A stretch of 64,000 bases of DNA from an uncultured Rhodospirillaceae bacterium. Its GTDB lineage: Bacteria; Pseudomonadota; Alphaproteobacteria; Azospirillales; Azospirillaceae. The position numbers and the translations under genes were made by a program. The stretch is from assembly GCA_937927415.1 (NCBI GenBank), contig CALBDS010000056.1, forward strand, positions 61,090 through 125,089. Direction: 5' to 3'. Below, piece after piece: positions 44,001-52,281 of the stretch (positions are counted from its first letter, which is position 1; each line of letters opens with the position of its first letter). The notes below the pieces were generated by a model. That model had not been told where the DNA came from, made no database searches, and saw only the letters and a program-made list of their open reading frames with translations.

Positions 44001-44474
44001 GTGGACGTCGCATCAGAGGCGAGACACAAAGGGCGCGGTCGCAGGCCAAAGGCCGGGACCGGCCTGGACACGGTAGACACGCACGTGGGTGGGCGGTTGC
44101 GGCTGCGCCGCACGCTGCTCGGCCTGTCGCAGACCGAGTTGGGCAGGCGGGTCGGCCTGACGTTCCAACAGATCCAGAAGTACGAGCACGGCACCAACGG
44201 CATCGCCGCGTCGCGGCTCTGGCAGTTGGCGGAGGTGCTCGACGTGCCGGTCAGCTTCTTCTTCGATGACATGCCGGACGCGGCGCCCCGTGCCTCCGAG
44301 CCGTTCGATCCTGAAACGCTGCTGCTGGGGCGGCGGGAAACGCTGGAATTGGCGAGATGCTACTACCGGATCAGGAATCCATACATGCGCCGACGGGTGT
44401 TCGATCTGGTCAAGGCGACGGTGGGCGCCTTGGAGTACGCGGTGGCACCTCCGCAGGCTTCAGATCAGCCTTGA
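44001..44474 (+). CDS. XRE-family regulator with C-terminal extension
   Basis: 157 aa from a GTG at 44001, chosen because a perfect AGGAGGAGG lies 5 nt upstream; frames starting further upstream lack one. The HTH is RRTLLGLSQTELGRRVGLTF and QQIQKYEHGTNGIAASRLWQ. The C-terminal part has LELARCYYRIRNPYMRRRVF, seen in alphaproteobacterial XRE proteins of this type. The last 65 bp overlap an antisense XRE gene. Confidence 0.85.
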   Translation: MDVASEARHKGRGRRPKAGTGLDTVDTHVGGRLRLRRTLLGLSQTELGRRVGLTFQQIQKYEHGTNGIAASRLWQLAEVLDVPVSFFFDDMPDAAPRASEPFDPETLLLGRRETLELARCYYRIRNPYMRRRVFDLVKATVGALEYAVAPPQASDQP

Positions 44475-44715
44475 AACGCATGCCTGGCCCCTTGCCCCCA
44501 TCGGCGGCAACAAACTCGATCCCAGCCGCATCAAAGGCCCGGATGAGGGCTTCAATGGTAAGGGTATTCGCTTTGACATACCCGTTCATCGACTCCAGCC
44601 GCTTGACAGTCGGTTCGGACACTTTGGATGCGTTCGCTACATCCTTTTGTTCCCAACGCAGGCTGGCCCGTGCCGCTCTGAGTTGTTCGCCCGTAAGTGA
44701 GGTCGTAGCCGCCAA
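44410..44715 (-). CDS. XRE-family HTH protein, convergent overlap
   Basis: 101 aa. LTGEQLRAARASLRWEQKDV and SEPTVKRLESMNGYVKANTL form the HTH; the continuation AFDAAGIEFVAADGG is the usual tail of small phage-like regulators. Three related operator-like repeats lie upstream (44719-44790). The 3' end overlaps the plus-strand XRE gene by 65 bp. Confidence 0.85.
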   Translation of the reverse strand: MAATTSLTGEQLRAARASLRWEQKDVANASKVSEPTVKRLESMNGYVKANTLTIEALIRAFDAAGIEFVAADGGKGPGMRFKADLKPAEVPPRTPRRPPSP

Positions 44716-44718
44716 TGA

Positions 44719-44790
44719 TATCTCCCGAGTATAAAAATATCTCTAGCGTATTGACTGTTGCCCAGAGACCATGTTATCTCTCAGGGATAA
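44719..44790. promoter_or_regulatory. Three operator-like repeats
   Basis: TATCTCCCGAGTATA (44719-44733), TATCTCTAGCGTATTG (44738-44753) and TTATCTCTCAGGGATAA (44774-44790, a near-perfect palindrome) precede the XRE gene that starts at 44715. A TTGACT at 44751 may be a -35 element for rightward transcription. Likely autoregulation with cooperative sites. Confidence 0.55.
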
Positions 44791-44889
44791 ACGACAACAT
44801 GGCCCCACAGCAAGGGTTCGTGCTCGGCCGGCTGTGCTCAAGTTGGCCGCTGCACGGACGCTGACTGCGTTTATCAGAAGGAGCCAGAG

Positions 44890-45504
44890 GTGCCCTCAAA
44901 AGCGCAAGCACCAGGGAGGAAAGCGACCCGCCGCACTGGATTAGCTGCGGCTGCCCGCTTGCTGTCGGCCTCCCTATCGGATGGGCGGTCGGAGGACCCG
45001 CTCATCCTGCTCTGGCAGGATTGGCGGGAGACCTTCGCCTCCTCGCAGCGGCTGTGCCGCGAGGCCCAGCGCCTGGAACGGGAACTGGCCGGGAAGATCG
45101 GCTTTCCCCGTGTCGAAATCCCTCTCGACGATCCGGGGCGCCCTTCGGCTGTTGCCACGGACGCCCGCCAGATCGACCGGGTTCTGGGGACAGCACCGGC
45201 CACCCTCTCCCTGCGCCGACGGCTGAAGCGTGACCTTGCCGCCGCGCAGGCGCGCTGGGACGCCGAGGCGGCGGCAGTCGGCCTCACCAGCGCCGTGGAG
45301 CGGGAGGCCGCCGCGGACCGGCGGGTGGACAAACTGCTCAAGACCGCGTCCCGCACGCCCGCACGGTCGATCCCCGGCGTCATCGCCAAGCTCGCCATCG
45401 CCACCGAATGGAGCGAGTTGGAGCCGGACGCCGACGGCTATCCCTGGGATTTCATCCGCGGCGTTCTCGCCGATCTGACCGCGCTGACCGCAAAGGAAGC
45501 GTAG
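44890..45504 (+). CDS. Hypothetical alpha-helical protein, 204 aa
   Basis: GTG start at 44890 with AAGGAG at a good distance. Basic N-terminus (GRKATRRTGLAA), then helical and charged throughout, with WQDWRETFASSQRLCREAQR and a long coiled coil. No recognised domain, no membrane segment. It lies downstream of the operator cluster and may be under its control. Function unknown. Confidence 0.65.
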   Translation: MPSKAQAPGRKATRRTGLAAAARLLSASLSDGRSEDPLILLWQDWRETFASSQRLCREAQRLERELAGKIGFPRVEIPLDDPGRPSAVATDARQIDRVLGTAPATLSLRRRLKRDLAAAQARWDAEAAAVGLTSAVEREAAADRRVDKLLKTASRTPARSIPGVIAKLAIATEWSELEPDADGYPWDFIRGVLADLTALTAKEA

Positions 45505-45582
45505 CGTGGTTCGTGCCCCTTCCCCGCCTTCGATAAGTGATCGTCAAAAGAAAATCGGATAAGGTCCGCAACCATAGGAACC

Positions 45583-47544
45583 ATGTTCGGGCGCGCGAGT
45601 CGGGATCATTTGACGGCCACCATACGAAGCCTCGTTGCCGCGCTGGTCGGATCGGCGGTCGCCGTCACCATCATCGCCGTGAGCGCCACCACCATCGTCG
45701 ATCACCGGACCACCCGCGTCCACGCGGAGCGGGAACTGGATCAACGTACCCTCCTGGTGGCCGAGCACGTCCGGGCGGTGATCCAGACCGACGTCATGCT
45801 GCTCGGGCGGGTCGCCGACCATTTCGCCGACCGGCCGTTACCCACCCCCGCGGCAGCCAATGCCGAGCGGGAAGCGCTGCGGGCGATGCTCCGGGACGCC
45901 GACGGCGTCGATTCCCTGTGGGTGTACGACGAGCGCGGCGACGCGGTGCTCTCCACCGCCGAGGAGAAGCTGGGCCGCTTCAGCGTGGCGGACCGGGAGT
46001 ATTTCCAGGCGGCCAGGGCCGGCGAGCGGCTGTTCGTCAGCCCGCTCATCTGGGGACGGGTGACCGGGGGATTCTTCTTCGTCGTGGCCAGGCGCCTGGA
46101 GGACCCCGCCGGGGCCTTCCGCGGCATCGTGGTGGCCGGGGTGCCGGCCGGCCGGTTCGCCGACTTCTACCGCCGCATCGCCGGCGACGAGAACGCCTCG
46201 ATCGCCATCCGGAAGCTGAACGGCGATGTCGTCGTGCGCGCCCCGCTGCCCACCGCCGAGCCCGCCAAGGGCTGGCCGACGGAGTCCTACATCCAGGAGC
46301 GCTTGACGGAGGAGGCCGGGGTCTATGAACGCTCCTCGACCATCGACGGGGTCGCGCGCCTGTACGCCTTCCGCCGCCTCGACCCGGAGGGGCTGGTGGT
46401 GATCGCCGGCCGGCCGCTGGACGCGCTGTTCGCCCCCTGGTGGTCGCGGACCCTGCTGGTCTGGGGGGTGGGCGGCGGCGGCGTGGCGCTCAGCCTGGCG
46501 CTCAGCGTCCTCGTCCTGCGCGCCGCGCGCCGCGAGGCCGCCGCCCTGCGCGACGCGCTGCGGGCCGTGCGGGAAAGCGAGGAGCGCTTCGACATGGCGG
46601 TGGCCGCCACGGCGGACGGTATCTGGGACTGGGACCTTCGCACCAACAAGGTCCGCCGGACGGCCAGGATGAAGGCGCTGTACGGTCTGGCCGACCACGA
46701 GATGGGCGACGACTCGCGGGAGTTCTGGGACCTTCTGCACCCGGACGACGCCCCGCACCTCCGGGCCGCCGTGCAGGCGCACCTGGAGCGCCGGGCCGAG
46801 CAGGTCGAGACCGAATGCCGCGTGCGCCACACGGACGGCTCCTGGCGCTGGCTGTTCATCCGCGGCCGGGCACAGTTCGATGCCGATGGCGAGCCGCTGC
46901 GCATGGTCGGCATGATGACCGACGTGACCGACCGCCGGGAGCGCGAATTGCAGGTGCAGGCTGCCCACCGGGCAGCCGAGGCGGAGAAGGACCGCGCCCG
47001 GCACGCCGCCAACCACGATCCGCTGACCGGGCTGCCGAACCGCGCCTACCTGACCGAGCGCCTGATGGCTTTGACCGGGGCCGCGGCGCCGGACGGCGTC
47101 CGGCAGGCGGTGATGCTCCTCGACCTCGACGACTTCAAGGCGGTGAACGACACGCTGGGGCACCCGGCCGGCGACGAGCTGCTGCGGATCGTCGCCGCCC
47201 GGCTCCGGAGCTGCCTGCGCGACGGTGATTTCGTGGCGCGGCTCGGCGGCGACGAGTTCGCCGTGCTGGTTCCGTCGGCCTGCGGGACGGCGTGTGGCAC
47301 GCTGGCGCTGGCCGAGCGCATCGTCGCCACGGTGGGGCAGGATGCGGTCATCGCCGGCCGGCCGGTGCGGGTCGGCTGCTCGGCCGGCGTGTCGGTGTGG
47401 ACAGCGGCCGAGCTGGAGCCGGAGGAAGCGATCCGGCAAGCGGACGTCGCGCTGTACGAGGCGAAGCGCACCGGCAAGAACCGGGTGGTGCTCCAGGGAT
47501 GCGGGGACGGACCGTCTTCCGGCCGCTGCAACGGAACGGCCTGA
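45583..47544 (+). CDS. Membrane-bound PAS-GGDEF diguanylate cyclase
   Basis: 653 aa. Membrane helix at about 20-42, a periplasmic CACHE-like sensor (about 50-280), a second helix at about 290-312, a PAS_3 domain (about 325-460; GIWDWDLRTNKVRRTARMKA), a short coiled coil, and GGDEF (about 475-640). The active site is RLGGDEFAVLV and the inhibitory site RDGD sits five residues before it. Should make c-di-GMP in response to a periplasmic signal. Carried as cargo on a conjugative element. Confidence 0.92.
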   Translation: MFGRASRDHLTATIRSLVAALVGSAVAVTIIAVSATTIVDHRTTRVHAERELDQRTLLVAEHVRAVIQTDVMLLGRVADHFADRPLPTPAAANAEREALRAMLRDADGVDSLWVYDERGDAVLSTAEEKLGRFSVADREYFQAARAGERLFVSPLIWGRVTGGFFFVVARRLEDPAGAFRGIVVAGVPAGRFADFYRRIAGDENASIAIRKLNGDVVVRAPLPTAEPAKGWPTESYIQERLTEEAGVYERSSTIDGVARLYAFRRLDPEGLVVIAGRPLDALFAPWWSRTLLVWGVGGGGVALSLALSVLVLRAARREAAALRDALRAVRESEERFDMAVAATADGIWDWDLRTNKVRRTARMKALYGLADHEMGDDSREFWDLLHPDDAPHLRAAVQAHLERRAEQVETECRVRHTDGSWRWLFIRGRAQFDADGEPLRMVGMMTDVTDRRERELQVQAAHRAAEAEKDRARHAANHDPLTGLPNRAYLTERLMALTGAAAPDGVRQAVMLLDLDDFKAVNDTLGHPAGDELLRIVAARLRSCLRDGDFVARLGGDEFAVLVPSACGTACGTLALAERIVATVGQDAVIAGRPVRVGCSAGVSVWTAAELEPEEAIRQADVALYEAKRTGKNRVVLQGCGDGPSSGRCNGTA

Positions 47545-47557
47545 ACGGCGGCGCCCG

Positions 47558-47962
47558 TCAATCCCCCTTGTGCAGTCGCCGGCTGGCTCGGCCGAGGCCC
47601 CGCGCCTTGGCGAGCGCGGAGCGGGTGGCGGCATAGTTCGGGGCGGTCATCGGGTAGGTGTCCGGCAGGTTCCAGCGCGCCCGGTACTCCTCCGGCGTCA
47701 TGCCGTGGACGGTCCGCAGGTAGCGCTTCAGCATCTTCAGCTTCCGGCCGTCCTCCAGGCAGACGATATGGTCGGGCGTCACCGAGCGGCGGATCGGCAC
47801 CGCCGGCGTCCGGTCGGCGTGCGGCGGTTCCGCAGGCGTGCCGAGGGTTTCCAGGCCCCGGCGCACGGTGGCGATTAGGATCGCCACCTCCTCCACACCG
47901 ACGCGGTGGTGTCGGACGTAGGCGGCCACGATCCTGGCGGTCTGCGTGATCGTATCGGTCAT
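47558..47962 (-). CDS. MucR/Ros-family regulator
   Basis: 134 aa from MTDTITQTARIVAAYV. The degenerate zinc finger IVCLEDGRKLKMLKRYLRTVH is followed by the family signature GMTPEEYRARWNLPDTYPM and APNYAATRS. MucR proteins bind AT-rich DNA and regulate surface polysaccharides and symbiosis genes in Alphaproteobacteria. One of the usual zinc-binding histidines is Tyr here (KRYL instead of KRHL). Confidence 0.9.
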   Translation of the reverse strand: MTDTITQTARIVAAYVRHHRVGVEEVAILIATVRRGLETLGTPAEPPHADRTPAVPIRRSVTPDHIVCLEDGRKLKMLKRYLRTVHGMTPEEYRARWNLPDTYPMTAPNYAATRSALAKARGLGRASRRLHKGD

Positions 47963-48035
47963 GACTCGGAACACTCCGCGTTGGTGTCGGACGGAACGGT
48001 ATGGGCCGGTTCTGACGGCGGGAAATTTCTCACGC

Positions 48036-48422
48036 TCATGACCGCTTCCCGAGCAGGTCCCGGATGGCGTTCAGGACCGGCCGGGGGCCGATGGGCTTGG
48101 TCATGACGACGGTGGCGGCCGCCAACTCGCCGCGCAGCTCCGCGAGGCCGCTGGCGTCGGGAGTGCCCGTCATCACGATCACCGGCACCATGGGATGCCC
48201 GGCGCGCAGTGCGCGGATCAGTCCCCGCCCGTCCAGACGGGGCATCTGAAGGTCGGTCAGCAGCACGTCGACGGGGTCCCGGGCCTGGAGGGCGAGCGCC
48301 TGCTCGCCATCGTGGGCGACGGTGACCCGGTAGCCGGCCTCTTCCAGGATGGAACGCAGCGCCCAGGCAACCAACACCTCGTCGTCGACGACGAGGACAT
48401 GGACGGGCGTGTCGCTGGTCAT
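48036..48422 (-). CDS. Single-domain response regulator
   Basis: 128 aa, only a receiver domain: acidic pocket VVDDE, phospho-acceptor Asp in VLLTDLQMPRLDG, Thr in VIVMTGTP and Lys in VMTKPIG. No output domain. It follows the hypothetical gene at 48444 by 21 bp in the same direction, forming a small unit with it and the 80-aa gene upstream. Confidence 0.9.
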   Translation of the reverse strand: MTSDTPVHVLVVDDEVLVAWALRSILEEAGYRVTVAHDGEQALALQARDPVDVLLTDLQMPRLDGRGLIRALRAGHPMVPVIVMTGTPDASGLAELRGELAAATVVMTKPIGPRPVLNAIRDLLGKRS

Positions 48423-48443
48423 GGGGATCGTCCTCGCTGCTCC

Positions 48444-48929
48444 TCAGGATGCGCCATCCCGGATCGGGCGGGCGCCGACGGTGGCGACTCCTCCCTCCGG
48501 ACCGGTCATAGGGCGCAACGCGGCCATGGTCGAACGCAGCCGGTGGACCTCGGCCCGGTATGGCCACAGTACCTCCGCAGGGCGGTGCGGCGGCCGGCCG
48601 CAGGCGGACAGGACGGTGCGGGACAGGGCGGCCAGCGTGCCGAAGCCGAAACCGGCGGCGAGCGACAGCATCGCCCGGGCGTCATCGCGGATGGCGGGCC
48701 AGTCCCACGGCTCCCGCTGAACCGAACGCAGCCGGTACTCCATTTCGTCGTCGAGCGCGGCCAGGACATCGTGGAACACCGCGTCGCCGAGATCGCGCCG
48801 GAGGATGATCAGCAGCGTGCCGTCGTTTCTGGCGGACGCTTCCAGCAAGGGGGCCGGCCCGGCCGGTTCGTGGTCGTCATCGCGGCACGGGGCGGCGGGA
48901 AACCGGGCCGCGGAGCAGGTCTCGGCCAT
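48444..48929 (-). CDS. Hypothetical protein, possible degenerate Hpt-like helical domain
   Basis: 161 aa. The central region RDDARAMLSLAAGFGFGTLAA resembles the core helix of histidine phosphotransfer domains, but the phospho-accepting His is absent. Given the adjacent lone receiver gene this is suggestive only. Start at 48929 directly follows the stop of the 80-aa gene (TAG-ATG). No other domain seen. Confidence 0.55.
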   Translation of the reverse strand: MAETCSAARFPAAPCRDDDHEPAGPAPLLEASARNDGTLLIILRRDLGDAVFHDVLAALDDEMEYRLRSVQREPWDWPAIRDDARAMLSLAAGFGFGTLAALSRTVLSACGRPPHRPAEVLWPYRAEVHRLRSTMAALRPMTGPEGGVATVGARPIRDGAS

Positions 48930-49172
48930 CTACTGCCAGCCGCCCCCGGCGATGAACGCCTGCACGGTCCGCAGATCGTCCTGCCAGCAGCCGGTGCCCG
49001 GCATGGGGACGCCGAAGCGCACGGCCTCGTGGTAGATCAGCTCCTTGATGTCCACCGCCTGCCAATAGCTCTCCACCGCGGCGGGCAGATCGGTGGGCGT
49101 CAAGATGTCGCCGTCGGTCATGCACTGCTCGTAGCGCGTGACCAAGGCGGCTAGTTCCCAGACGCGCGGCAT
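48930..49172 (-). CDS. Hypothetical protein, 80 aa
   Basis: MPRVWELAALVTRYEQCMTD, ending GTGCWQDDLRTVQAFIAGGG. Soluble, acidic, no recognised domain. First gene of a three-gene minus-strand unit with the Hpt-like and receiver genes; stop and next start abut, indicating co-translation. Confidence 0.65.
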   Translation of the reverse strand: MPRVWELAALVTRYEQCMTDGDILTPTDLPAAVESYWQAVDIKELIYHEAVRFGVPMPGTGCWQDDLRTVQAFIAGGGWQ

Positions 49173-49346
49173 CGCCCTCGTCCTCCATACCGTTGTCGGC
49201 TCCTTCCCGGGCGTTTGTCACCGCGTGGCTGGACAAGGCCGGCGGCAAGGCGGGAGGGAGCGCGCCCTCTCCATGGCCACCCGACCACCGGGAAAAGGCA
49301 GCGGGTCCTTGCAGCCGGGGAGTGTAGCGCCTTCAGGCATCATAAG

Positions 49347-49412
49347 CGACTAAAATAGTCGTATTTGTGGTGCTGGGCGCCTGCATCGGGAATGTGATCG
49401 TCGATGATCACA
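49347..49412. promoter_or_regulatory. Two palindromes at the XRE promoter
   Basis: CGACTA-AAA-TAGTCG (49347-49361) and TGTGATC-GTCGAT-GATCACA (49393-49412). The second spans the start codon of the XRE gene at 49404, so a bound regulator or an RNA hairpin could block initiation. Candidate autoregulation. Confidence 0.55.
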
Positions 49413-49709
49413 TCCAGGCAAATACGGGCGGCACGGGCGCTCCTCGGCTGGACCCAGGAGGCGCTGGCGGACACGGCTCTGGTCGCCTTGACCGCCCTGA
49501 AGCGGCTGGAGTCGGACCGTCTCGACCTTGAGGTGCGCGACACGACGCGCGATGCCGTGCGCAAGGCGCTGGAGGACCACGGCGTCATCTTCCTGTCGTC
49601 GGCCCGCGGGCTCGGCGTCATGCTGGTCGATCAGCCGGACGACGTGCCGGCCGCACAGCCGGAGACGGCCGGGCCGCCGCGGCGCAAGCGCGGTCGGGGC
49701 GTGTCGTGA
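49404..49709 (+). CDS. XRE-family HTH protein
   Basis: 101 aa: RQIRAARALLGWTQEALADT and LTALKRLESDRLDLEVRDTT form the HTH, then the common small-regulator tail ALEDHGVIFLSSARGLGVML and a basic end PRRKRGRG. No good Shine-Dalgarno; the start lies inside a palindrome. Similar in layout to the XRE gene at 44410-44715. Confidence 0.85.
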   Translation: MITSRQIRAARALLGWTQEALADTALVALTALKRLESDRLDLEVRDTTRDAVRKALEDHGVIFLSSARGLGVMLVDQPDDVPAAQPETAGPPRRKRGRGVS

Positions 49710-49919
49710 ACATTCGGGGATGCCCGCTTGCGGGGTGAAACCGGCATCCAAGATCAATGACGTCACGCCCGTCTTCTGACCGACGAAGTGTCCGTTGCCC
49801 TTGGCGGCCAGGGCGAAACGACCCATCCGAGGGTGGAGACGTGCGCCTGGGCGACCCACCCCGAAAGACGGCGGAGGGGAAGACAGGGCCGCAATCACCT
49901 CAAAGCGAAAGGACATGCG

Positions 49920-50393
49920 ATGGCAAAGAACACGATTTGCCTCTGGTACGACAAGGACGCCGAGGCGGCCGCCCGCTTCTACGCCGAGACCTTTCCCGAC
50001 AGTGCGGTGAATGCCGTTCACCGTGCTCCCGGCGACTACCCGTCCGGCAAGGCGGGCGACGTGCTGACGGTCGAGTTCACCGTGGCCGGCGTCTCCTGCC
50101 TCGGTCTCAACGGTGGGCCTGTGTTCAAGCACAACGAAGCCTTCTCGTTCCAGATCGCCACCGACGACCAGGAAGAGACCGACCACTACTGGAACGCCAT
50201 CGTCGGTAACGGCGGCCAGGAGAGTGAGTGCGGCTGGTGCAAGGACCGGTGGGGTATCTCCTGGCAGATCACGCCGCGCGTGCTGACCGAGGCGCTGGCG
50301 GCTGGCGGCGACGAGGCAAAGCGCGCGTTCGAGGCAATGATGGGCATGACGAAGATCGACGTCGCCGCGATCGAGGCGGCACGGCGTGGCTGA
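49920..50393 (+). CDS. VOC-family (PhnB-like) protein
   Basis: 157 aa, start MAKNTICLWYDKDAEAAARF after AAAGGA. Typical 3-demethylubiquinone methyltransferase-like/PhnB VOC fold: FYAETFPDSAVNAVHRAPGD, GLNGGPVFKHNEAFSF, CGWCKDRWGISWQI, and the C-terminal AFEAMMGMTKIDVAAIEAA. Function of this group is not established. A stand-alone gene. Confidence 0.92.
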   Translation: MAKNTICLWYDKDAEAAARFYAETFPDSAVNAVHRAPGDYPSGKAGDVLTVEFTVAGVSCLGLNGGPVFKHNEAFSFQIATDDQEETDHYWNAIVGNGGQESECGWCKDRWGISWQITPRVLTEALAAGGDEAKRAFEAMMGMTKIDVAAIEAARRG

Positions 50394-50579
50394 CACCCCC
50401 ACGCACGACCGCACCGATGCCCATCCCTGGGATCGGTCTCGTCCATCACGCATCGCTAAAGAATAGACTGAAAGTTTAGCTAAACCCCGCCAGATGCGCC
50501 GTTGGCAACCAGCCATTATAAGGCATCTAAAGACACGGCGGCGCTGTGATATCCCATGCGCGGCGCCGCCGTTCAGGAC

Positions 50580-50831
50580 CTACGGATTTCCGGCAAGCCG
50601 CGCGAGGTAGGGGTGGTTGGGAGGGAGTTCCAGGAGATCGCGGGGAAGCACCGAAAGGGCCGCCGCCAGACGGCCGACGGTGACGACCGTCGCCTTGTGC
50701 TCGGCGCGCTCGATGGTGCCCAGATAGCTGCGGTCCATGCCGGCGCGGTGCGCCAGCTCCTCCTGCGTGATGCCCTTGGCGAGGCGCAGGCGGCGGATGT
50801 TCAGGGCCAGGATGTCGGGCATGTCCTCCAT
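50580..50831 (-). CDS. XRE-family HTH protein
   Basis: 83 aa from MEDMPDILALNIRRLRLAKG; a Met three codons later is an alternative. HTH: ITQEELAHRAGMDRSYLGTI and ERAEHKATVVTVGRLAAALS, then LPRDLLELPPN. An upstream extension in the same frame is low-complexity and unlikely to be coding. Confidence 0.82.
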   Translation of the reverse strand: MEDMPDILALNIRRLRLAKGITQEELAHRAGMDRSYLGTIERAEHKATVVTVGRLAAALSVLPRDLLELPPNHPYLARLAGNP

Positions 50832-51019
50832 CGGCAGGATGGAGCAGGATTGCGGGACAGGTCTCCACGGGATACATCTCCCATTCGGAGCGGGCCGGGC
50901 AAACCGGCACTGTTTCGGTGCCGATCCGCGACACCGCTCCGGATCGGGCCTACATACGACAGTATGAAAATGTCCATCGCTTCGGTTCGGGGCCATACAC
51001 AGAGGGGAGAGATCAGCCG

Positions 51020-51295
51020 ATGACGATGCCGCAGCTCGAACCGCCGGTCGCCGACGCGCCGCCCTGTTCGGACACCCTGACCGACTACGACCGCCTGCAC
51101 CTCGTCACCTATCTGCGCCTGCTCGATGCCGAGGCGGATGGAGCCGACCCGGACGAAGTCGCCCGCATCGTGCTGCGCATCGACCCTGCCCGCGAGCCCG
51201 ACCGTGCCCGGCACGCCCACGCTACCCATCTGGCACGGGCGCAGTGGATGACCCGCGTCGGCTACCGCGACCTTCTCCGCCAGGGCATGCACTGA
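51020..51295 (+). CDS. Small DUF2285-type DNA-binding protein
   Basis: 91 aa. YDRLHLVTYLRLLDAEADGA and VARIVLRIDPAREPDRAR, ending ARAQWMTRVGYRDLLRQG, match short DUF2285 proteins common on alphaproteobacterial conjugative elements. Start at 51020 follows GAGGGGAGAGA. The gene precedes a second, broken DUF2285 gene in the same direction. Confidence 0.8.
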   Translation: MTMPQLEPPVADAPPCSDTLTDYDRLHLVTYLRLLDAEADGADPDEVARIVLRIDPAREPDRARHAHATHLARAQWMTRVGYRDLLRQGMH

Positions 51296-51307
51296 GTCCC
51301 ACATCGC

Positions 51308-51325
51308 CGGATTTCCGGAAATCCG
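51308..51325. repeat. Perfect 18-bp palindrome
   Basis: CGGATTTCC-GGAAATCCG, 12 bp after the DUF2285 gene stop, followed by further CGGAT/ATCCG half-sites to about 51357. May be a terminator stem or a protein-binding cluster. Confidence 0.5.
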
Positions 51326-51471
51326 CCGTTCCGGATGGCCGGATCGGCGGATTCCGCGGAAGTACGCCGTTCCCGCCGCGCTCTACGCCATCGGCGTTGT
51401 CGCAATTTCAGGGTAGCGACTCACTTTTTCGATTCGGGCGCAACCTGACGCTGCGCGCGAGCGAAGATATC

Positions 51472-52231
51472 ATGACGGCAATGAATGATTGGCGAACATC
51501 GGGCACCTATCAGTATGCCCTGACCGTCCCTGTTTCCTGTTGGGCGTGGGAGTTCCTGCGCCGCAACGGGGATTATCAGGCGGACGCCGCCGGACAGAGC
51601 GGGCAGCCGACCTCTCCGGACGGAACCGGCCATTGGGGGTTGCACTGTCCTGGAGGACCCAGGAAAAAGCGGGGCTGAGACGCTGGTGTTCTGGCGGCCC
51701 GAGGTGCTGCCGACTCTGGTCCGGCTGTCGCCGGCCCCCAGGCCCTACGCCGGGCCGGATACCTGCCTCGATCTCTGGTGGGGAGCGGCGCGCCAAGCCG
51801 TCCTCGACACGGGAGGCGGATTCCACATCGCACTAGCCGAGGGGCCGCGCGAGCGACGCTTCTGGATCGAGGGCAAGCACCTTCCCAGACGCGGCACACC
51901 GCTACGGGCCCTGGTTGCGTTGGACGATGATCTGGAAGCCCAGGTCGTGGCGCTTCGCCGATTCCACGATGCGGTGACGAACCCAGCCGCCCCCCCAGAC
52001 CTGACGCCGTACCAGACCCGCATGCTGATGCGCATCCTCCAGGCGCTCGACGCTAACCTCGATGGCGCCAGCGTGCGGCAGACGGCCGAGGCGCTGTTCG
52101 GCGCCGAGCGCGTCAAGGCCGACTGGTATCGGAACACCCCCTTGCGCGACCAAGTGCGCTACCTGATCCGCCGCGGGCGCCAACTGATGGACGGTGGGTA
52201 CCGCGACCTGCTGCGCCGGATGCTGCTGTAG
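51472..52231 (+). pseudogene. DUF6499/DUF2285 regulator with a frameshift
   Basis: The N-terminal part from 51472 (or 51481) has NDWRTSGTYQYALTVPVSCW and AWEFLRRNGDYQ, the DUF6499 start of these transcription regulators, and reaches GHWGLHCPGG before stopping at 51678. A different frame supplies the rest (ETLVFWRPEVLPTLVRL through the C-terminal DUF2285 domain, QVRYLIRRGRQLMDGGYRDL) to 52231. The total span is 760 bp, one base off a whole number of codons. The frame change falls at about 51640-51660. Confidence 0.75.
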
Positions 52232-52281
52232 ACCTGCTTCGGGCGGAAGCACCGAGAGAAGGGGGCTTGGTCGCTGGCTGA

